A stretch of 64,000 nucleotides of DNA from Sipunculus nudus. Taxonomy: Eukaryota > Annelida > Sipuncula > Golfingiida > Sipunculidae. The stretch's first letter is position 1. Each line of letters opens with the position of its first letter. A program made the translations under genes and the position numbers. The stretch lies in NCBI GenBank assembly GCA_026874595.1, contig CM049317.1:40762401-40826400 (forward strand), in the 5' to 3' direction. Of this stretch, positions 1 to 10,297 are shown in pieces. The notes under the pieces are model-generated. The model did no database searches. It had not been told where the DNA came from and saw only the letters and a list, made by a program, of their open reading frames with translations.

Positions 1-1176
1 TGATGTTGCAAAAACATTGATATAAATTATAACAGTATCTTTATATTTTAATTTTAGCTTAATCAAAATAATTTATGTAGGAAGGATATTACATTATTAT
101 ATGATTCCATAGAACATTTTTTTAATTTTACACTTTAAAGCCACATTCTGTTTTGGAAACATTTTAAGAACAGCTTCATAAAATGTTTATGCTAACTAAA
201 GATCAGGCAATAAGAACAAGGAAACGCGTGTGCCTTAAGGTAACGTAATGAAATATTACATAGATTGTAATCAGTTACAAACTAATAGGAGGAATCGCCA
301 CCTTAAATCTTTTCTGCCATCTGTTATCCATTTTATTTGTTAGAATAACTCGCTGGGTGGAGGGGATAAATTATCACATAAATGAATGGATATATAAATA
401 CTCATATTATATACAATTTAATAATTTCATATATTAATTTATATTGACTTATATAACTTTGTCTTACTTAATTTAGGAATATTGATTATATTGTACTTTT
501 ATAATATATGATATTTTATCATATAATATAATTTAATATCAAATTATATCGCTGTTGAATGAATATATAATTGTATCGTCATCTATATATGTTATTTAAC
601 ACATTGTGTATACATTTTAATATACTTGTTATTATGTAATTATATTTTGCATCATGTATGTATTTGTTCAATGAATAAAATAGAGAATACCAAAACAAAT
701 CTGTTTTATATTATACTTTTTTTTTATTTGTTATTATAGTATTTTATATTCATGTTTTACATTTCAATATCAATTTATATACATTTTGATTTTATTCAAA
801 TACATATATAAATATTACCTTAATTAATATTTGGGTTGATGCAACTTAAGACCCTTTTTGTGTCGTTGTCGGTTGATATACTGTGGCTTGACTTCCGAGT
901 TTTATGCATTTTGAGCATCATCTGTCACTTCAGGATGACTTCCGAGAGGCTCCCGACGCATTAATTATGCTTTAATTTTCATATATGTTAATATATATCT
1001 TTGAAACTTTCTGGTATAAAAAAAGGGGGTCTATATCTTCCGTTTTAACACAAAAACTTGTCGATTTGTTCGTTATTTTTAAAATTATACTTAAAAAATA
1101 AAACGGCTTCCGACTTCCGAAGGCTTCCGACTTCCGACTTCCGAGTTTTATTTATTGCCGTAACCCACCCAATCTC
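1..1176. other. AT-rich intergenic DNA, no gene seen
   Basis: Very AT-rich sequence with long A/T runs and TATA-type stretches. No open frame resembles a known protein. Near the right end (about 890-960 and 1105-1150) the short word CTTCCGA is repeated several times, a small local repeat. No RNA gene or splice structure is visible. Confidence 0.6.
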
Positions 1177-2176
1177 GGCAGTGTGTAAAACCCGGACCCC
1201 ACGGACCCCGGATCCCGGACCCCAAGAAAGATTTATAATTCTTAAAACTTTCAGGGTAATTTGTCCAGATATTTAGCAGAATGGTATCTAAAGACGTATT
1301 TTATATTATGTGTGTTAAAAATCCATAAAAATGGCAAGTTTTGCAAAAAAATTATAATTAACACTTACGGACCCTGGCGCACTGACCTCACGGATCCCAA
1401 GGACCCTTGCTTTTACTCGTTATTTTACCATTTCTTTAGTACATATTTTAACATCACGTTTAGGCATAACACCCATGTGATTTAGTTATTCTGTTTTTAT
1501 TTCTTCATATATTTTCATGTTGTCTTACTTTTTCTTCATATTCTTATATTTGCTATTTGTTTCATGTTTATCGTAATAAAAAAATAATAAGAACATTTAT
1601 AAAATCATTATGTTTGTACCTGGAGTTTCTTACAATGCAAGTAATCAACAATTCCTTTGGGTAATTATATTATTACCAACTTTAAATCGGATGGTTGTTC
1701 ATGAATGGAACACGAAACCTGTATTATGTGGAAGAGCTCTTATATCGATATATTCTATCAGTCTCAGGTCCGCATGCAATGACCGCTGGCGCACTTCAAA
1801 TAAATCTCTCCGAGTGTGCCTGCACTATATAATATTTTCACGTAAAATAACAAATAATCATATTTAATGTTTGACACGAGTGTTTATTCTTTCTCATGGA
1901 GTCATAAATGAAAATATGAGCGGCGTTTACTAGGGTCCGTCAAAATGTAACATTCACCTAAGTCAAGCAGTTGGGGTCCGTCTCCAGCAAAATATTTTGT
2001 ATCCTTAAATCTTTCATTGAAATGGTTATTTACAAAGTTTTAACATTAGGGGACTTTACTTTGTTCTTATATCAGCAACAGGGGTGCTTTTATCTGTATA
2101 TAAAATCGACAGTGTGGAAATAGGTTTTGGGGGTCCGGGGTCCGGGATCCGTGGGGTCCGGGTTTTACACACTGCC
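1177..2176. mobile_element. 1.0-kb TIR (MITE-like) DNA element with GGGTCCG subterminal repeats
   Basis: The left end (1177-1223) and right end (2129-2176) are inverted copies of each other, about 45 of 47 positions matching by eye. They begin GGCAGTGTGTAAAACC and continue as a string of CGGACCCC words. Further CGGACCC/GGGTCCG words lie inside (about 1366-1408, 1930 and 1973), as in subterminal transposase-binding repeats. The word AATCTC flanks both sides (1171-1176 and 2180-2185, the right copy after three extra bases), a possible target duplication. The interior has no transposase, so this is a non-autonomous element. CAGTG ends would suit a hAT-type element, but the superfamily is not settled. 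Confidence 0.7.
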
Positions 2177-2303
2177 CCAAATCTCTGTTATCATAGAGGA
2201 ACAGAAGTGCTGCCCTCTTGTGGACACTTTAAAAAAAAAGTCTTGGAGCGAATACTTTGATCCCACATTCACAATAATGGTTCAGAGTTTGGCTTGTGGA
2301 AAC

Positions 2304-3256
2304 TTAACTTCCCGGGCGTTCGATCTGGACCTCTTTTCCATCAATTATCAATCGACCCCTCCAAAATCGGCATTTAAGATTGTTTCCGTGAGCTTTCTTC
2401 ATTTGGGGGACGGCTTTCTTTTTTAATTTGTAATCGTCACTGGTCAAGTCTTCCACAAAGAAGACTCGACCCCTGCCGTCTTCATTGTCCTTTTCCCTTT
2501 GTGCTTTAAGTAGGCCGTTTCTTTGTGGTCGGCTGAACAGCTTGGCGATTATGTGTCGCTGACCTTGGCCCTTTCTACCGGTACGGTGGGCATGTTCAAT
2601 GGAGCCTATTATGGCGTCAAAAGGTTTGTCACCAAGCAGCCTTTGTTCTCTGATTACCTGGGCCACAACTTTCCGGCAATCTTCGCCCTTTTGCTCAGCT
2701 ATACCAACCAGTCTGATGTTATATTCACGTCCATGTCTTTGTATATCTGTTAGTTTTTCTTTAACAACGCCAAGTTGGTCATCCTTCTCTTTGTTTTCAC
2801 TTCTCAGTCTTTCAATCTCACGTTTCAAATTTGTGTTTTCTGTCTCTACCTTATCCATCCTACTCTGTAACTGCTGTACTGTGTTTTGTGTAAATTCAAG
2901 ACTTTCCTTTGTTGACTCTAGTGTACCGTTTAACTGTGTATAATCAGTCTCTATCTTTTCTATATGTTTCCTCAGGCCCTGAATGTCACTCTGTACGGAC
3001 TTTTTAAAAGACCCGATAGCCTCTGTTAATGTTTTTTCCAGCTCACCACATTTCTCGTCTATTGTCCTGGCTATATCTTCGCTTTCCATTGCCCCTGTTT
3101 ACTGACCGAACGGGTACCTGCTGGCGTGACACCTTTTGATTTTGATTTTGACTTTTCCTGTCCGTGTTCTAGATATTTTTCAATAGATAACTGACCTGTT
3201 TGTCCCGAATCACTTGTGCTTAATCCTTTTGACCTTGTTGTTGGGCCTTCTGCCAT
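2304..3256 (-). pseudogene. L1-like LINE ORF1 (RNA-binding chaperone) remnant, frameshifted
   Basis: The minus strand encodes a protein with the layout of L1-type ORF1p: a basic, Ser/Lys-rich N-terminus, a long coiled coil, then an RRM-like and C-terminal region. The likely start is the ATG at 3256 (MAEGPTTRSKG). A frameshift near 3085-3095 moves the reading frame into the segment beginning MESEDIART. The middle has heptad-rich text (IEKIETDYTQLNGTLEST and on). The RRM-like part contains YNIRLVGIAE and IEHAHRTGRKGQ, matching the usual RxHRxG-type signature. The frame ends at 2304 after IERPGS. In family members this protein coats LINE RNA as a trimer. No ORF2 follows at lower coordinates, where the TIR element lies, so the LINE is truncated. 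Upstream, CAAGATGGCGGAAT on the minus strand near 3325 probably belongs to its 5' UTR. Confidence 0.75.
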
Positions 3257-3499
3257 TCCTATATGGTTCAAACAGATTTTTTTTTAAGAGAGCTCCAGAC
3301 GTGCATCCGCTTATTCCGCCATCTTGACCGGAAGGAAAAGTCAGTTATTAGCATCTCCGAAATAACAATATGTAATTTACTTGACTGTTTATCGTTTTTT
3401 AATCGTTTTATCCAGTTGATTGTTTATGGCTTTTCTTGTGATATTACATCAGTCATACCTGTACCACTCTTTTTTTTGTTCAATCAAAGTTTCTGTTTT

Positions 3500-4105
3500 T
3501 ATCATTTTTTCTAGCTTTAGATCAAACAAAATCTCTGATTAACTTATTTAATGTGCTTTGGAATTGATAACTTGGGGAAGGGAGGACTGAAAATAAGTAA
3601 ATAAATTGAGAGAGAATCTGAGACTTCAGAATTGTCACTTTATCATATAGTTTTAATAATCTATTTCACCAGAGATTTAAATCTTTTATATTTTCCAGTT
3701 TTCCACCATAATTTAGACTAACCAAATCGTTTACATCTTGTGTTATTTGAACACCTAGGCATAAGTTTACTTTTATCCATGTTAACTTTCAGTCCCGAGT
3801 ATATCTTGAATTGTTCCAGTACATACATAACTAGTTTAACACTTTCAATATTTTTTACGTAAATGTTGTATCAATAGCATACGGAAAAATTATGAAATCA
3901 TGCTAACTGTTAAACCTTTTAATTGGTTTTGATGTCTGATATAATTAGCTAGTACTTCTACACAGATAATAAAAAGGGACGGGGATAATGGACATTCCCG
4001 TCTTACTCTTCTGTTTATAAGAAAGAATGGGGATAAACATCCATTATTAAGAATACTACTTTGAATATCTGTATACATTATATATGTGTATATATGTATA
4101 AACAA
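3500..4105 (-). pseudogene. LINE reverse-transcriptase fragment, decayed
   Basis: A minus-strand stretch reads SSILNNGCLSPFF, then RRVRRECPLSPSLFIICVEV, then LANYIRHQNQLKGLTVS. This matches the palm region of LINE reverse transcriptases, where RGVRQGCPLSPxLF is the conserved block; two residues of that block have changed. Toward lower coordinates other frames still give IESVKLVMYVLEQFKIYSG and LKVNMDKSKL, the segment after the YADD box, and then a thumb-like part (ILSQFIYLFSVLPSPS). At least three frames are needed. It lies upstream of the ORF1 remnant at 2304-3256 in their shared orientation, so it comes from a different LINE copy. The YADD box itself is not recognisable. Confidence 0.65.
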
Positions 4106-4109
4106 ACAT

Positions 4110-7100
4110 ACATATAGTAAATCAGTTAATTAGAAAAAAACTATAATTTTCGAATATCATTACTTTTGCCCGAAAATGCGTAATCATGGTAACAGCAAAT
4201 TTTATTTTTCACACTGTTAAACATCAGAAAAAAGGCCATGGAATGACAAAATAAGTGAGCTATAGTTTATGTGGCTATGATGATTCTGAGCGAAGATATG
4301 AAGAAAACCCCGTTTTGAGATGTTTTGATGACTTTGAAATTTATTGACCAACATCGATAGGCTTCCAGGACTTAAGATTATCAATCAACTGTGTAAGTTT
4401 GAAAGTCATCGCTGCAAAAGTTCGCCAAAAAAGTTGGAGACAGACAAAAAAAAAAAAACTAGACCACCATAGGTCGAGCGCTTGCCGGAAGTTGAAATAT
4501 GAAAGAGCGACAAACAGAATGGCTTTATATCAATTGAATGACTTTTAGAGCAATTGCTGAGAAGTTGTTGCCAGTAGAATGACATATATCAGACAAAAAA
4601 AGCAAGGAGAGAAAACTGACAACAAAAGACGAACAGACAGACATACTGACACAAAGACACATCTGGATAGCAAATGACTAGACAATAGTATGGAGAAGGT
4701 ATAAAGGAACAAAATGAGCTATAGTTTCCGTAGGTAAGGTTAACATGTTTGGAAATATTGCAAAAAAAATATTTGTTGCAGTGTTAATACTGCAGTGCCC
4801 CCATAGCGGCCATATTTCAAAAGTGTAAAATCTCTTTCGAGATATCAGTGTAGGACATATATTTCTCAGTTTCAAGACGATTACTACAAACTGGTGGCGT
4901 CTCGGGTACTACGAGATATACGACGAGATATCGTGGGAGATTTGGCAAAACTTGGAATTGAATCACTGAGAACTCTTCAGGAGCTCCATGATGAAAACAA
5001 ATAGACTTCTCTAGCTTTAAAACTGACAAAGAAAAATTAGACCTGTTATTTCCGAATATCATGAACTTTGCCCAAAAATGCGTAACCATGGTTACAGCAG
5101 ATTTGAAGATGGTACACATCAGAAAAGAGGCCACGGAATGTCAAACAAAATGAGCTATAGTTTATGCGGCTACGACTATTCTAGACAAAGATATGAAGGA
5201 ACTAGATGTGTCGGAACGACACGAATGCCCCCGCCTGGGGCAAATTAGAAACATTTGTTAAATTTTGTAAAATTTTTTAAGTTCAGGAAGTGTTGTATGG
5301 TCCAAAGTAGGTCAACAAGGGCAAAATGCAAACTCGATCTGTAAAGGGTCATTATCAAGCAACACACCAAAAATCAGGCCAGTATCTGCAGGCATTATGA
5401 AAAAAAGTCCATATATGTGCATTTTTCATGAAAATTTCTGACTTTCATGAAATTTTCTATGTTCAGGATCTGTCATATGGTGAAAAATAGGTTAACTGGG
5501 ATGAAACGCGAACTCGATCTGTAAGTGGTCATTATGCGGCCACAGACCAAACATTAGGCCAGTATCTGTAAGCATTGCATTGCTAAACTAGAATATTAGC
5601 AAAAGTTGATAATCATTTATAAATTTAAATTGGAGAGGTATATATCATGTTTCATAACAATCCACCAAATGCTTCCTGAGAAATAAGCTCCTAAGTTTTT
5701 TTCTATACTAAGCTCTGTGACCTTGAAAAGTAGTTCAAGATCACCCATCTTTAAACTTGACCAAGATTTTGTAAATATAATACAATAGCACTGAAGGAAT
5801 GAAGTTCCTGTGTTGAATACCTTTGGAGATATCCTGCACAAAAGGCCAAAATTGAAAAAATCCGATAAAATTTCATTAAAAAATCAGGAATTGCAGGTGG
5901 CGCCACCAAAATTGTGCGGCACATACAGACCATCAGTCCCAATGATCATAGTAAGTTTTGTGAAAATCCACACAATGGTTCCTGAGATATAAACTTCTGA
6001 GTGTTTTTCTATAATCAGCTCTAAAATGTAGAAAAATGGGTCAAGGTCACCCATCTTCGTACTTGACCGAGATTTTATTGATATACATCTTCACTGATGA
6101 AATAAAATTCCAACGGTGAATCCTTTTAGAGATATCCCGCTCACAAGGTAAAAGTTAACAGACGCGGAACGGACGGACGGACGGACAGACACCGGACAGA
6201 CAGATGGACAGACGGACAGCTAAGGTGACGACAATAGTCCATCAGCCTATGAGCTGAGGGCTAAAAACGGCTGTACATGTGTATTTGTCATGAAAATTTC
6301 TATTTTTCATGAATTTTTCTAAGTTTAGGAGCCTTTAAACGGTAAAAAGTAGGTCAACCGGGACGAAACGCGAACTCGATCTGTAACTGGGCATTATCTG
6401 CCCACACACCAAAAATCAGGCCAATATCTGCAGGCATTGCGAAAAAAAGTCCGTACATGTTTATTTGTTTAAAGTTTATGTGCAAAATAATATTTTTTTT
6501 TCGGTGAACTTGCCTTTGACGTTTGACCTATCTCCCCTAAAACAAAAATCTTGCAAGAATTTCGTTTTTCTATCAACGATATAACTTTCAGAGGGTTTGC
6601 TTGATTTTGTGGCTTGTAGAGCGAAATAAGTGAATTGTTGTAATATCCTGTTTGACGAGAAACGGTGCGAGATTTCCAGAGATTTGGTATAAAAGTTCAG
6701 TAAAACTGATCCAATGGTGCCTGGAGACCTCTCTAGCTTTAAAAGTGACAACGTTTGATAAATGAGACCCCATATTTTGGGATATCGTGAATTTTCAAAA
6801 ACAAAAAATACATAACCATGGTAACATCAGATTAAGACAGCTACATATCAGAAGAAAGGCCATGTAATGGCGAGTTAAATGAGCTCCAGTTTATGCCGCT
6901 ACGATAGTACGATAGCTTCGAAGTAATTTTTTTAATGACCTTGACCTTTACCTTTGGAATATTTACTCTAAAAGACATCAGAAATTCTAGAACCTTAGGT
7001 ACTCTATCAACAGTATGACATTTATCAGAGGAATTGTTTATAAACCCTGGCCTGTGGGAAGCCATATATCAGGCGAAAAAAAACAGCAGGTAGGCGATTT

Positions 7101-7400
7101 TGACGACAACTGACAAACAGGCGGGCATATTGACATACTGGGAGATCCGAGATGACAGTTGTCTTTACAATTCTTTGAAGAAAGCGTAGGGGAATATATT
7201 GAGCTATAGTTTGTGTAGCTAATGTTTATATTTTGGCGATAAGGTAAAAAATATGTTGGGTTGTAGTATTTCGAGTGCAGTGCCCACTGGCAGCTATTTT
7301 CCGAAAATGAAACATACTTGTCAGACATTAGTGTAAGACATAAGATGTACCAGTTTCCAAAAGGATTCCTGCAAAACTGTGGCCTGTCGAATGGTATATC
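4110..7400. repeat. Old dispersed repeats (marine-invertebrate type), no gene
   Basis: This stretch is built from degenerate copies of modules seen again further right. Shared words include GAGCTATAGTTTATG, CCATGGTAACAGC, CTCTAGCTTTAAAA and GCAGTGCCCCCATAGCGG. Within it, a ~180-bp unit (words GCGAACTCGATCTGTAA and AGGCCAGTATCTG) occurs three times, at about 5270-5440, 5450-5590 and 6290-6460. A ~306-bp unit (CCTGAGA(A/T)ATAA, then CACCCATCTT) occurs at about 5625-5850 and 5938-6160. Open frames here are short and match nothing I recognise. Confidence 0.6.
6169..6219. repeat. GGAC/CAGA microsatellite tail of a dispersed repeat
   Basis: ACGG/GGAC tetramers followed by CAGACAGA-type words. They sit at the end of the 306-bp dispersed unit and are followed by the words CATCAGCCTATGAGCTGAGG. 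Such tetramer tails commonly end mobile repeats in mollusc genomes; that link is inference. Confidence 0.7.
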
Positions 7401-7541
7401 TGTTACGAAGACAAATTACTCAGAGGAAAATTCTGGACCGATCCAGGAGTCGAACCCATGTCCGGCGTTCCAACCGCTTCGCTAGAAAAGCAAGCTTCAT
7501 TTGCGAGACAGTTCGGTCCGCTGTTATGTCACCACGTTACA
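7401..7541 (-). repeat. 3' LTR (141 bp) of the TRIM
   Basis: Matches the 5' LTR nearly throughout but lacks 15 bp between the A and B boxes. The lengths agree exactly (141 + 15 = 156). The loss removes the variable-loop side of the tRNA-like segment. Several substitutions separate the two LTRs, so the insertion is not recent. Confidence 0.75.
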
Positions 7542-7542
7542 C

Positions 7543-7551
7543 ACCCCCTCT
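7543..7551 (-). other. Polypurine tract of the TRIM
   Basis: Minus-strand AAGAGGGGG sits one base before the 3' LTR, the position expected for plus-strand priming. Confidence 0.6.
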
Positions 7552-7667
7552 TAAGAGCGTTCTGCTATCAGAACAACACTAATTATCCCAGGAGTTAATC
7601 TTTTGGTGAACTAGGTGGCGGTAATTTTCTAATTACTTCAAACCACCATTCCCCACGCACACATTTT

Positions 7668-7679
7668 GGACGAGCCCCA
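7668..7679 (-). other. Primer-binding site of the TRIM
   Basis: TGGGGCTCGTCC lies 4 bases inside the 5' LTR end on the minus strand. It closely resembles the tRNA-Pro primer site of the larger LTR element at 20204, with one G fewer. Confidence 0.65.
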
Positions 7680-7683
7680 ATTT

Positions 7684-7839
7684 TGTTAGGAAGACAAATT
7701 ACTTAGGGGAAAAATCTGCGCCGATCCGGGATTCGAACCCATGTCGATGGCGCACTAGTCCGGCGTTCCAACCGCTTCGCTAGAAAAGCAAGCTTCACTA
7801 TCGAGACAGGTCGGTCCGCTTTTATGTCACCACGTAACA
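7684..7839 (-). repeat. 5' LTR (156 bp) of the TRIM
   Basis: This is the complete copy of the terminal repeat, with TG...CA ends. It contains a tRNA-like segment in the middle and ends next to the primer-binding site. Confidence 0.75.
7729..7782 (-). promoter_or_regulatory. tRNA-like internal pol III promoter (A box and B box) in the TRIM LTR
   Basis: On the minus strand the A box TAGCGAAGCGG (7782-7772) fits TRGCNNAGYNGG. The B box GGTTCGAATCC (7739-7729) is a perfect consensus. The spacing of about 33 bases is normal for a tRNA with a moderate variable loop, and the surrounding words (GAACGCCGGACTAG) recall Leu/Ser-type tRNAs. I do not call a functional tRNA because a paired acceptor stem is not evident. 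Confidence 0.7.
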
Positions 7840-7843
7840 TATG

Positions 7844-8770
7844 TAAGACACAAGAACCAGCAAACATGCGAAATTGAGGAATACAGAACACAGAAAGACA
7901 TACTGACACACTGACACACCCGTGATGACAGTTGTCTTGACCATTCTTTGAGGAAAACCTAGAGGAACAAAACAAGCTATAGTTTGTGTCGATATGACAA
8001 TTATGAACGAAGTTATTACGAAAATAAAATTTAGATTTTTTCGATGACCTTGACCTTGACCATTGACCTATATTGACAATAAACAAAAGGCTTTTAGGAC
8101 TTTTGGATTTCGATCAACCCTGTAAGTTTCAGATAGATTGATTACTGCAAAACTGTGGCCTGTAGTATGCTATAAGTAAGATGCAAGAACCAGGAGGTAG
8201 GCGAAATTGACGACAACTGACAAACAAACAAACACACTGACAAATTGACACAAGATCAAGACCAGTCGACCAATATAGGTTATGGAGAATTATCATGGGA
8301 AAAAAATTGAGTCTAACTTTATGAAGAAAGGACTAATATTGACGAAGTTATTATGAAATAAAGAAAAGAGGTTTTATGAGGACCTTAACCTTACCGTTTG
8401 ACCTATATTGACCAAAAACAACAGGTTTTCAGTATTTTTGATTGTCTACCACCTGAGCAAGTTTGAAAGCAATTGCTGCAATATTGTGGCCTGCAGATTC
8501 GTGAAAATCACACCAACAAACAGACTAGACGACCATAGGTCGAGAACTTGCCGGAACTAGAAAAAAGAAAGTCAAACTAACAGACAACAAGCAGCAGAAA
8601 GGCAGGGAACATTTGGAACTGGTCAATTGAACAACCCCTATTGTTGGGGAAAAAGATGCATATTTTCAAGTGGTTATGTTGATTTTCAAAAGTAATAGAC
8701 AAGTCGCAGACGAGTAGACAGACAAAGAGACAGAGACACTGTAAAAAACTAAAGGTGAAGGTCATGTACT
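7844..8770. repeat. Degenerate dispersed repeat, no gene
   Basis: Continuation of the old repeat family: GACCTTGACCTTGACC near 8045, a second copy near 8385, and CAGACAGA-type runs near 8700-8740. No coding potential is recognisable. Confidence 0.55.
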
Positions 8771-10297
8771 CATGCCATAGAGAATTAAAAGCATGAATAA
8801 AATAAGCCAGAGTCTATTCGAATAAATCTTCATATTTTGAATTTCAAGAATTGTAACCTATATTAGGTCACTATGGTAAGAGAAGAATATGACATTCACC
8901 AATTAATTTACAATATAATCACATAATGTGACCTAGAATGTTAGACGCTTTCAATTGCTGAACACTATAGGTCTTCAGCATAAAAACAACAGAATTATAG
9001 GCGTTTCTTTGAATGGTCCTATGTTGTCGTTTGACAAGAAATGGTCCTGATATAACAAGATATTCACTTTTGTCACTTAAAACTAATCAAGTGATTCTTG
9101 AACAATAGAAAAATAAAATCTCTGGCATTTGATTGACCGAGATATAGATATTTGTCCCAAATCACGAATTTTCTCGTTTGGCGGGAGATGAAACGAGATG
9201 TGGTGAGATTTGCGGTTTAACCATGTTCAGCTTCTGAAATGCTATCAAATGCTGAAAGCTACTCCTCTTTATCATAAACCGTGATCGATTTATAAGCATT
9301 TCTGTGAAATCTTGTATTTTCTCATTTTTTTTCGGAAAATCAAGCTAGATTTGACTTGCAAATGAATGACTTAGAATCAAGGGAATGCAACCTCGTGTAA
9401 AACACTAGACCTCTGTAGTATTAATTTAACAGAAATGGAGGCAAAAAACTCCATATTTTCAGATTGCCAAGTTTTACCCCAATATTTGATAAACATGGTA
9501 ACCGCAGCACAAAGCTACATGTGCAGAAAAATAAGACAATGACCCTAGTTTTAGATACGATAATTAAAAATTGTGACTAGTTTGATATTTTTTTTAGATA
9601 TTGCAGAAAATGATATGTTACAGTGTTTCACGTACCACGCCCCTGGTGGCTATTTCCGAAAAATGAAAACAAAATTCGAGATATTTATAAAATACTCAAA
9701 ATACACCACTTTCAAAGCCATTGTTCTAAAATTACGACTTGTAGGTCATATTTAATGAAATCTCGAAAGATCTTGTTTGTCAAGAAATGGCACGAGATTC
9801 TATGAGACTTTCTATTGTATGATAAACATCTCATAAAGTACTACCTAATGCAAACAATCAGACGTCTCTAGCTTTTAAAAAGGCAAAGAAAGAAAAAAAT
9901 TCAAATTTCTTGATTTTTTTCCCCAAATACCTACCCATGGAAACAGAAAAATTGAACAATTTTGTAATGGCGCTAGTCGCCATCTTGTCGCAAATAGAAT
10001 GAGCTACAGTTTTATTGGCTTTGTCTATTATTGACTAAGATATGCAGAAAAAACCGTTTTTAGGTTTTTTGGTGACCCTGACCTTGACCTTTGCCGGATC
10101 ATGACCAAAAGCAATAGGCACCAAGGTTACAAGGCAGACAGACAGGGAACATTTCGATCTGATTAAATGAGAAACCCCTATCATTGGGGAAATAGAAACA
10201 CATCTTTATGTGGTTTGGCTGTTTTTCAAAAGTCGCAGATGGGTAGACAGACGAACAGACAGGCAGACGGAAAAACTCCAAGTGAGGGCCATGAAAT
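8771..10297. repeat. Tandem module, unit 1 (about 1.53 kb)
   Basis: First of three head-to-tail copies recognised by the word GAATAAAATAAGCCAGAGTC near the start, followed in order by CACATAATGTGAC, GGCGTTTCTTTGAATGG, TGGCGGGAGATGA, a CACGCCCCTGGTGGC box, ATCTCGAAAGATC, a GACCCTGACCTTGACCTTTG box and CAGACAGA runs. There is no open frame of note; copies differ by many substitutions and indels. Confidence 0.65.

Larger units (their letters stand above)
7401..7839 (-). mobile_element. TRIM retroelement with tRNA-like LTRs (Helenus-like)
   Basis: On the minus strand this 439-bp unit has the full plan of a miniature LTR retrotransposon: 5' LTR (7839-7684), primer site (7679-7668), a ~115-bp non-coding interior, a purine tract (7551-7543) and 3' LTR (7541-7401). 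The 5' LTR runs TGTTACGTGG to CCTAACA. The flanks are TATC (7397-7400) and TATG (7840-7843), a 4-bp target duplication with one change. Related repeats nearby read GGTATATGTAAGAC-like across the site, so the insertion point can be followed. The LTR holds a pol III-type A box and B box, i.e. a tRNA-like segment. From memory, TRIMs with tRNA-like LTRs and 4-bp duplications in animals have been called Helenus. It has no coding capacity and would need proteins in trans. Confidence 0.75.

Noticed and set aside
7720-7790. Functional tRNA gene
   Set aside because: A and B boxes fit but no acceptor stem pairing is visible, and the segment lies inside a duplicated LTR.
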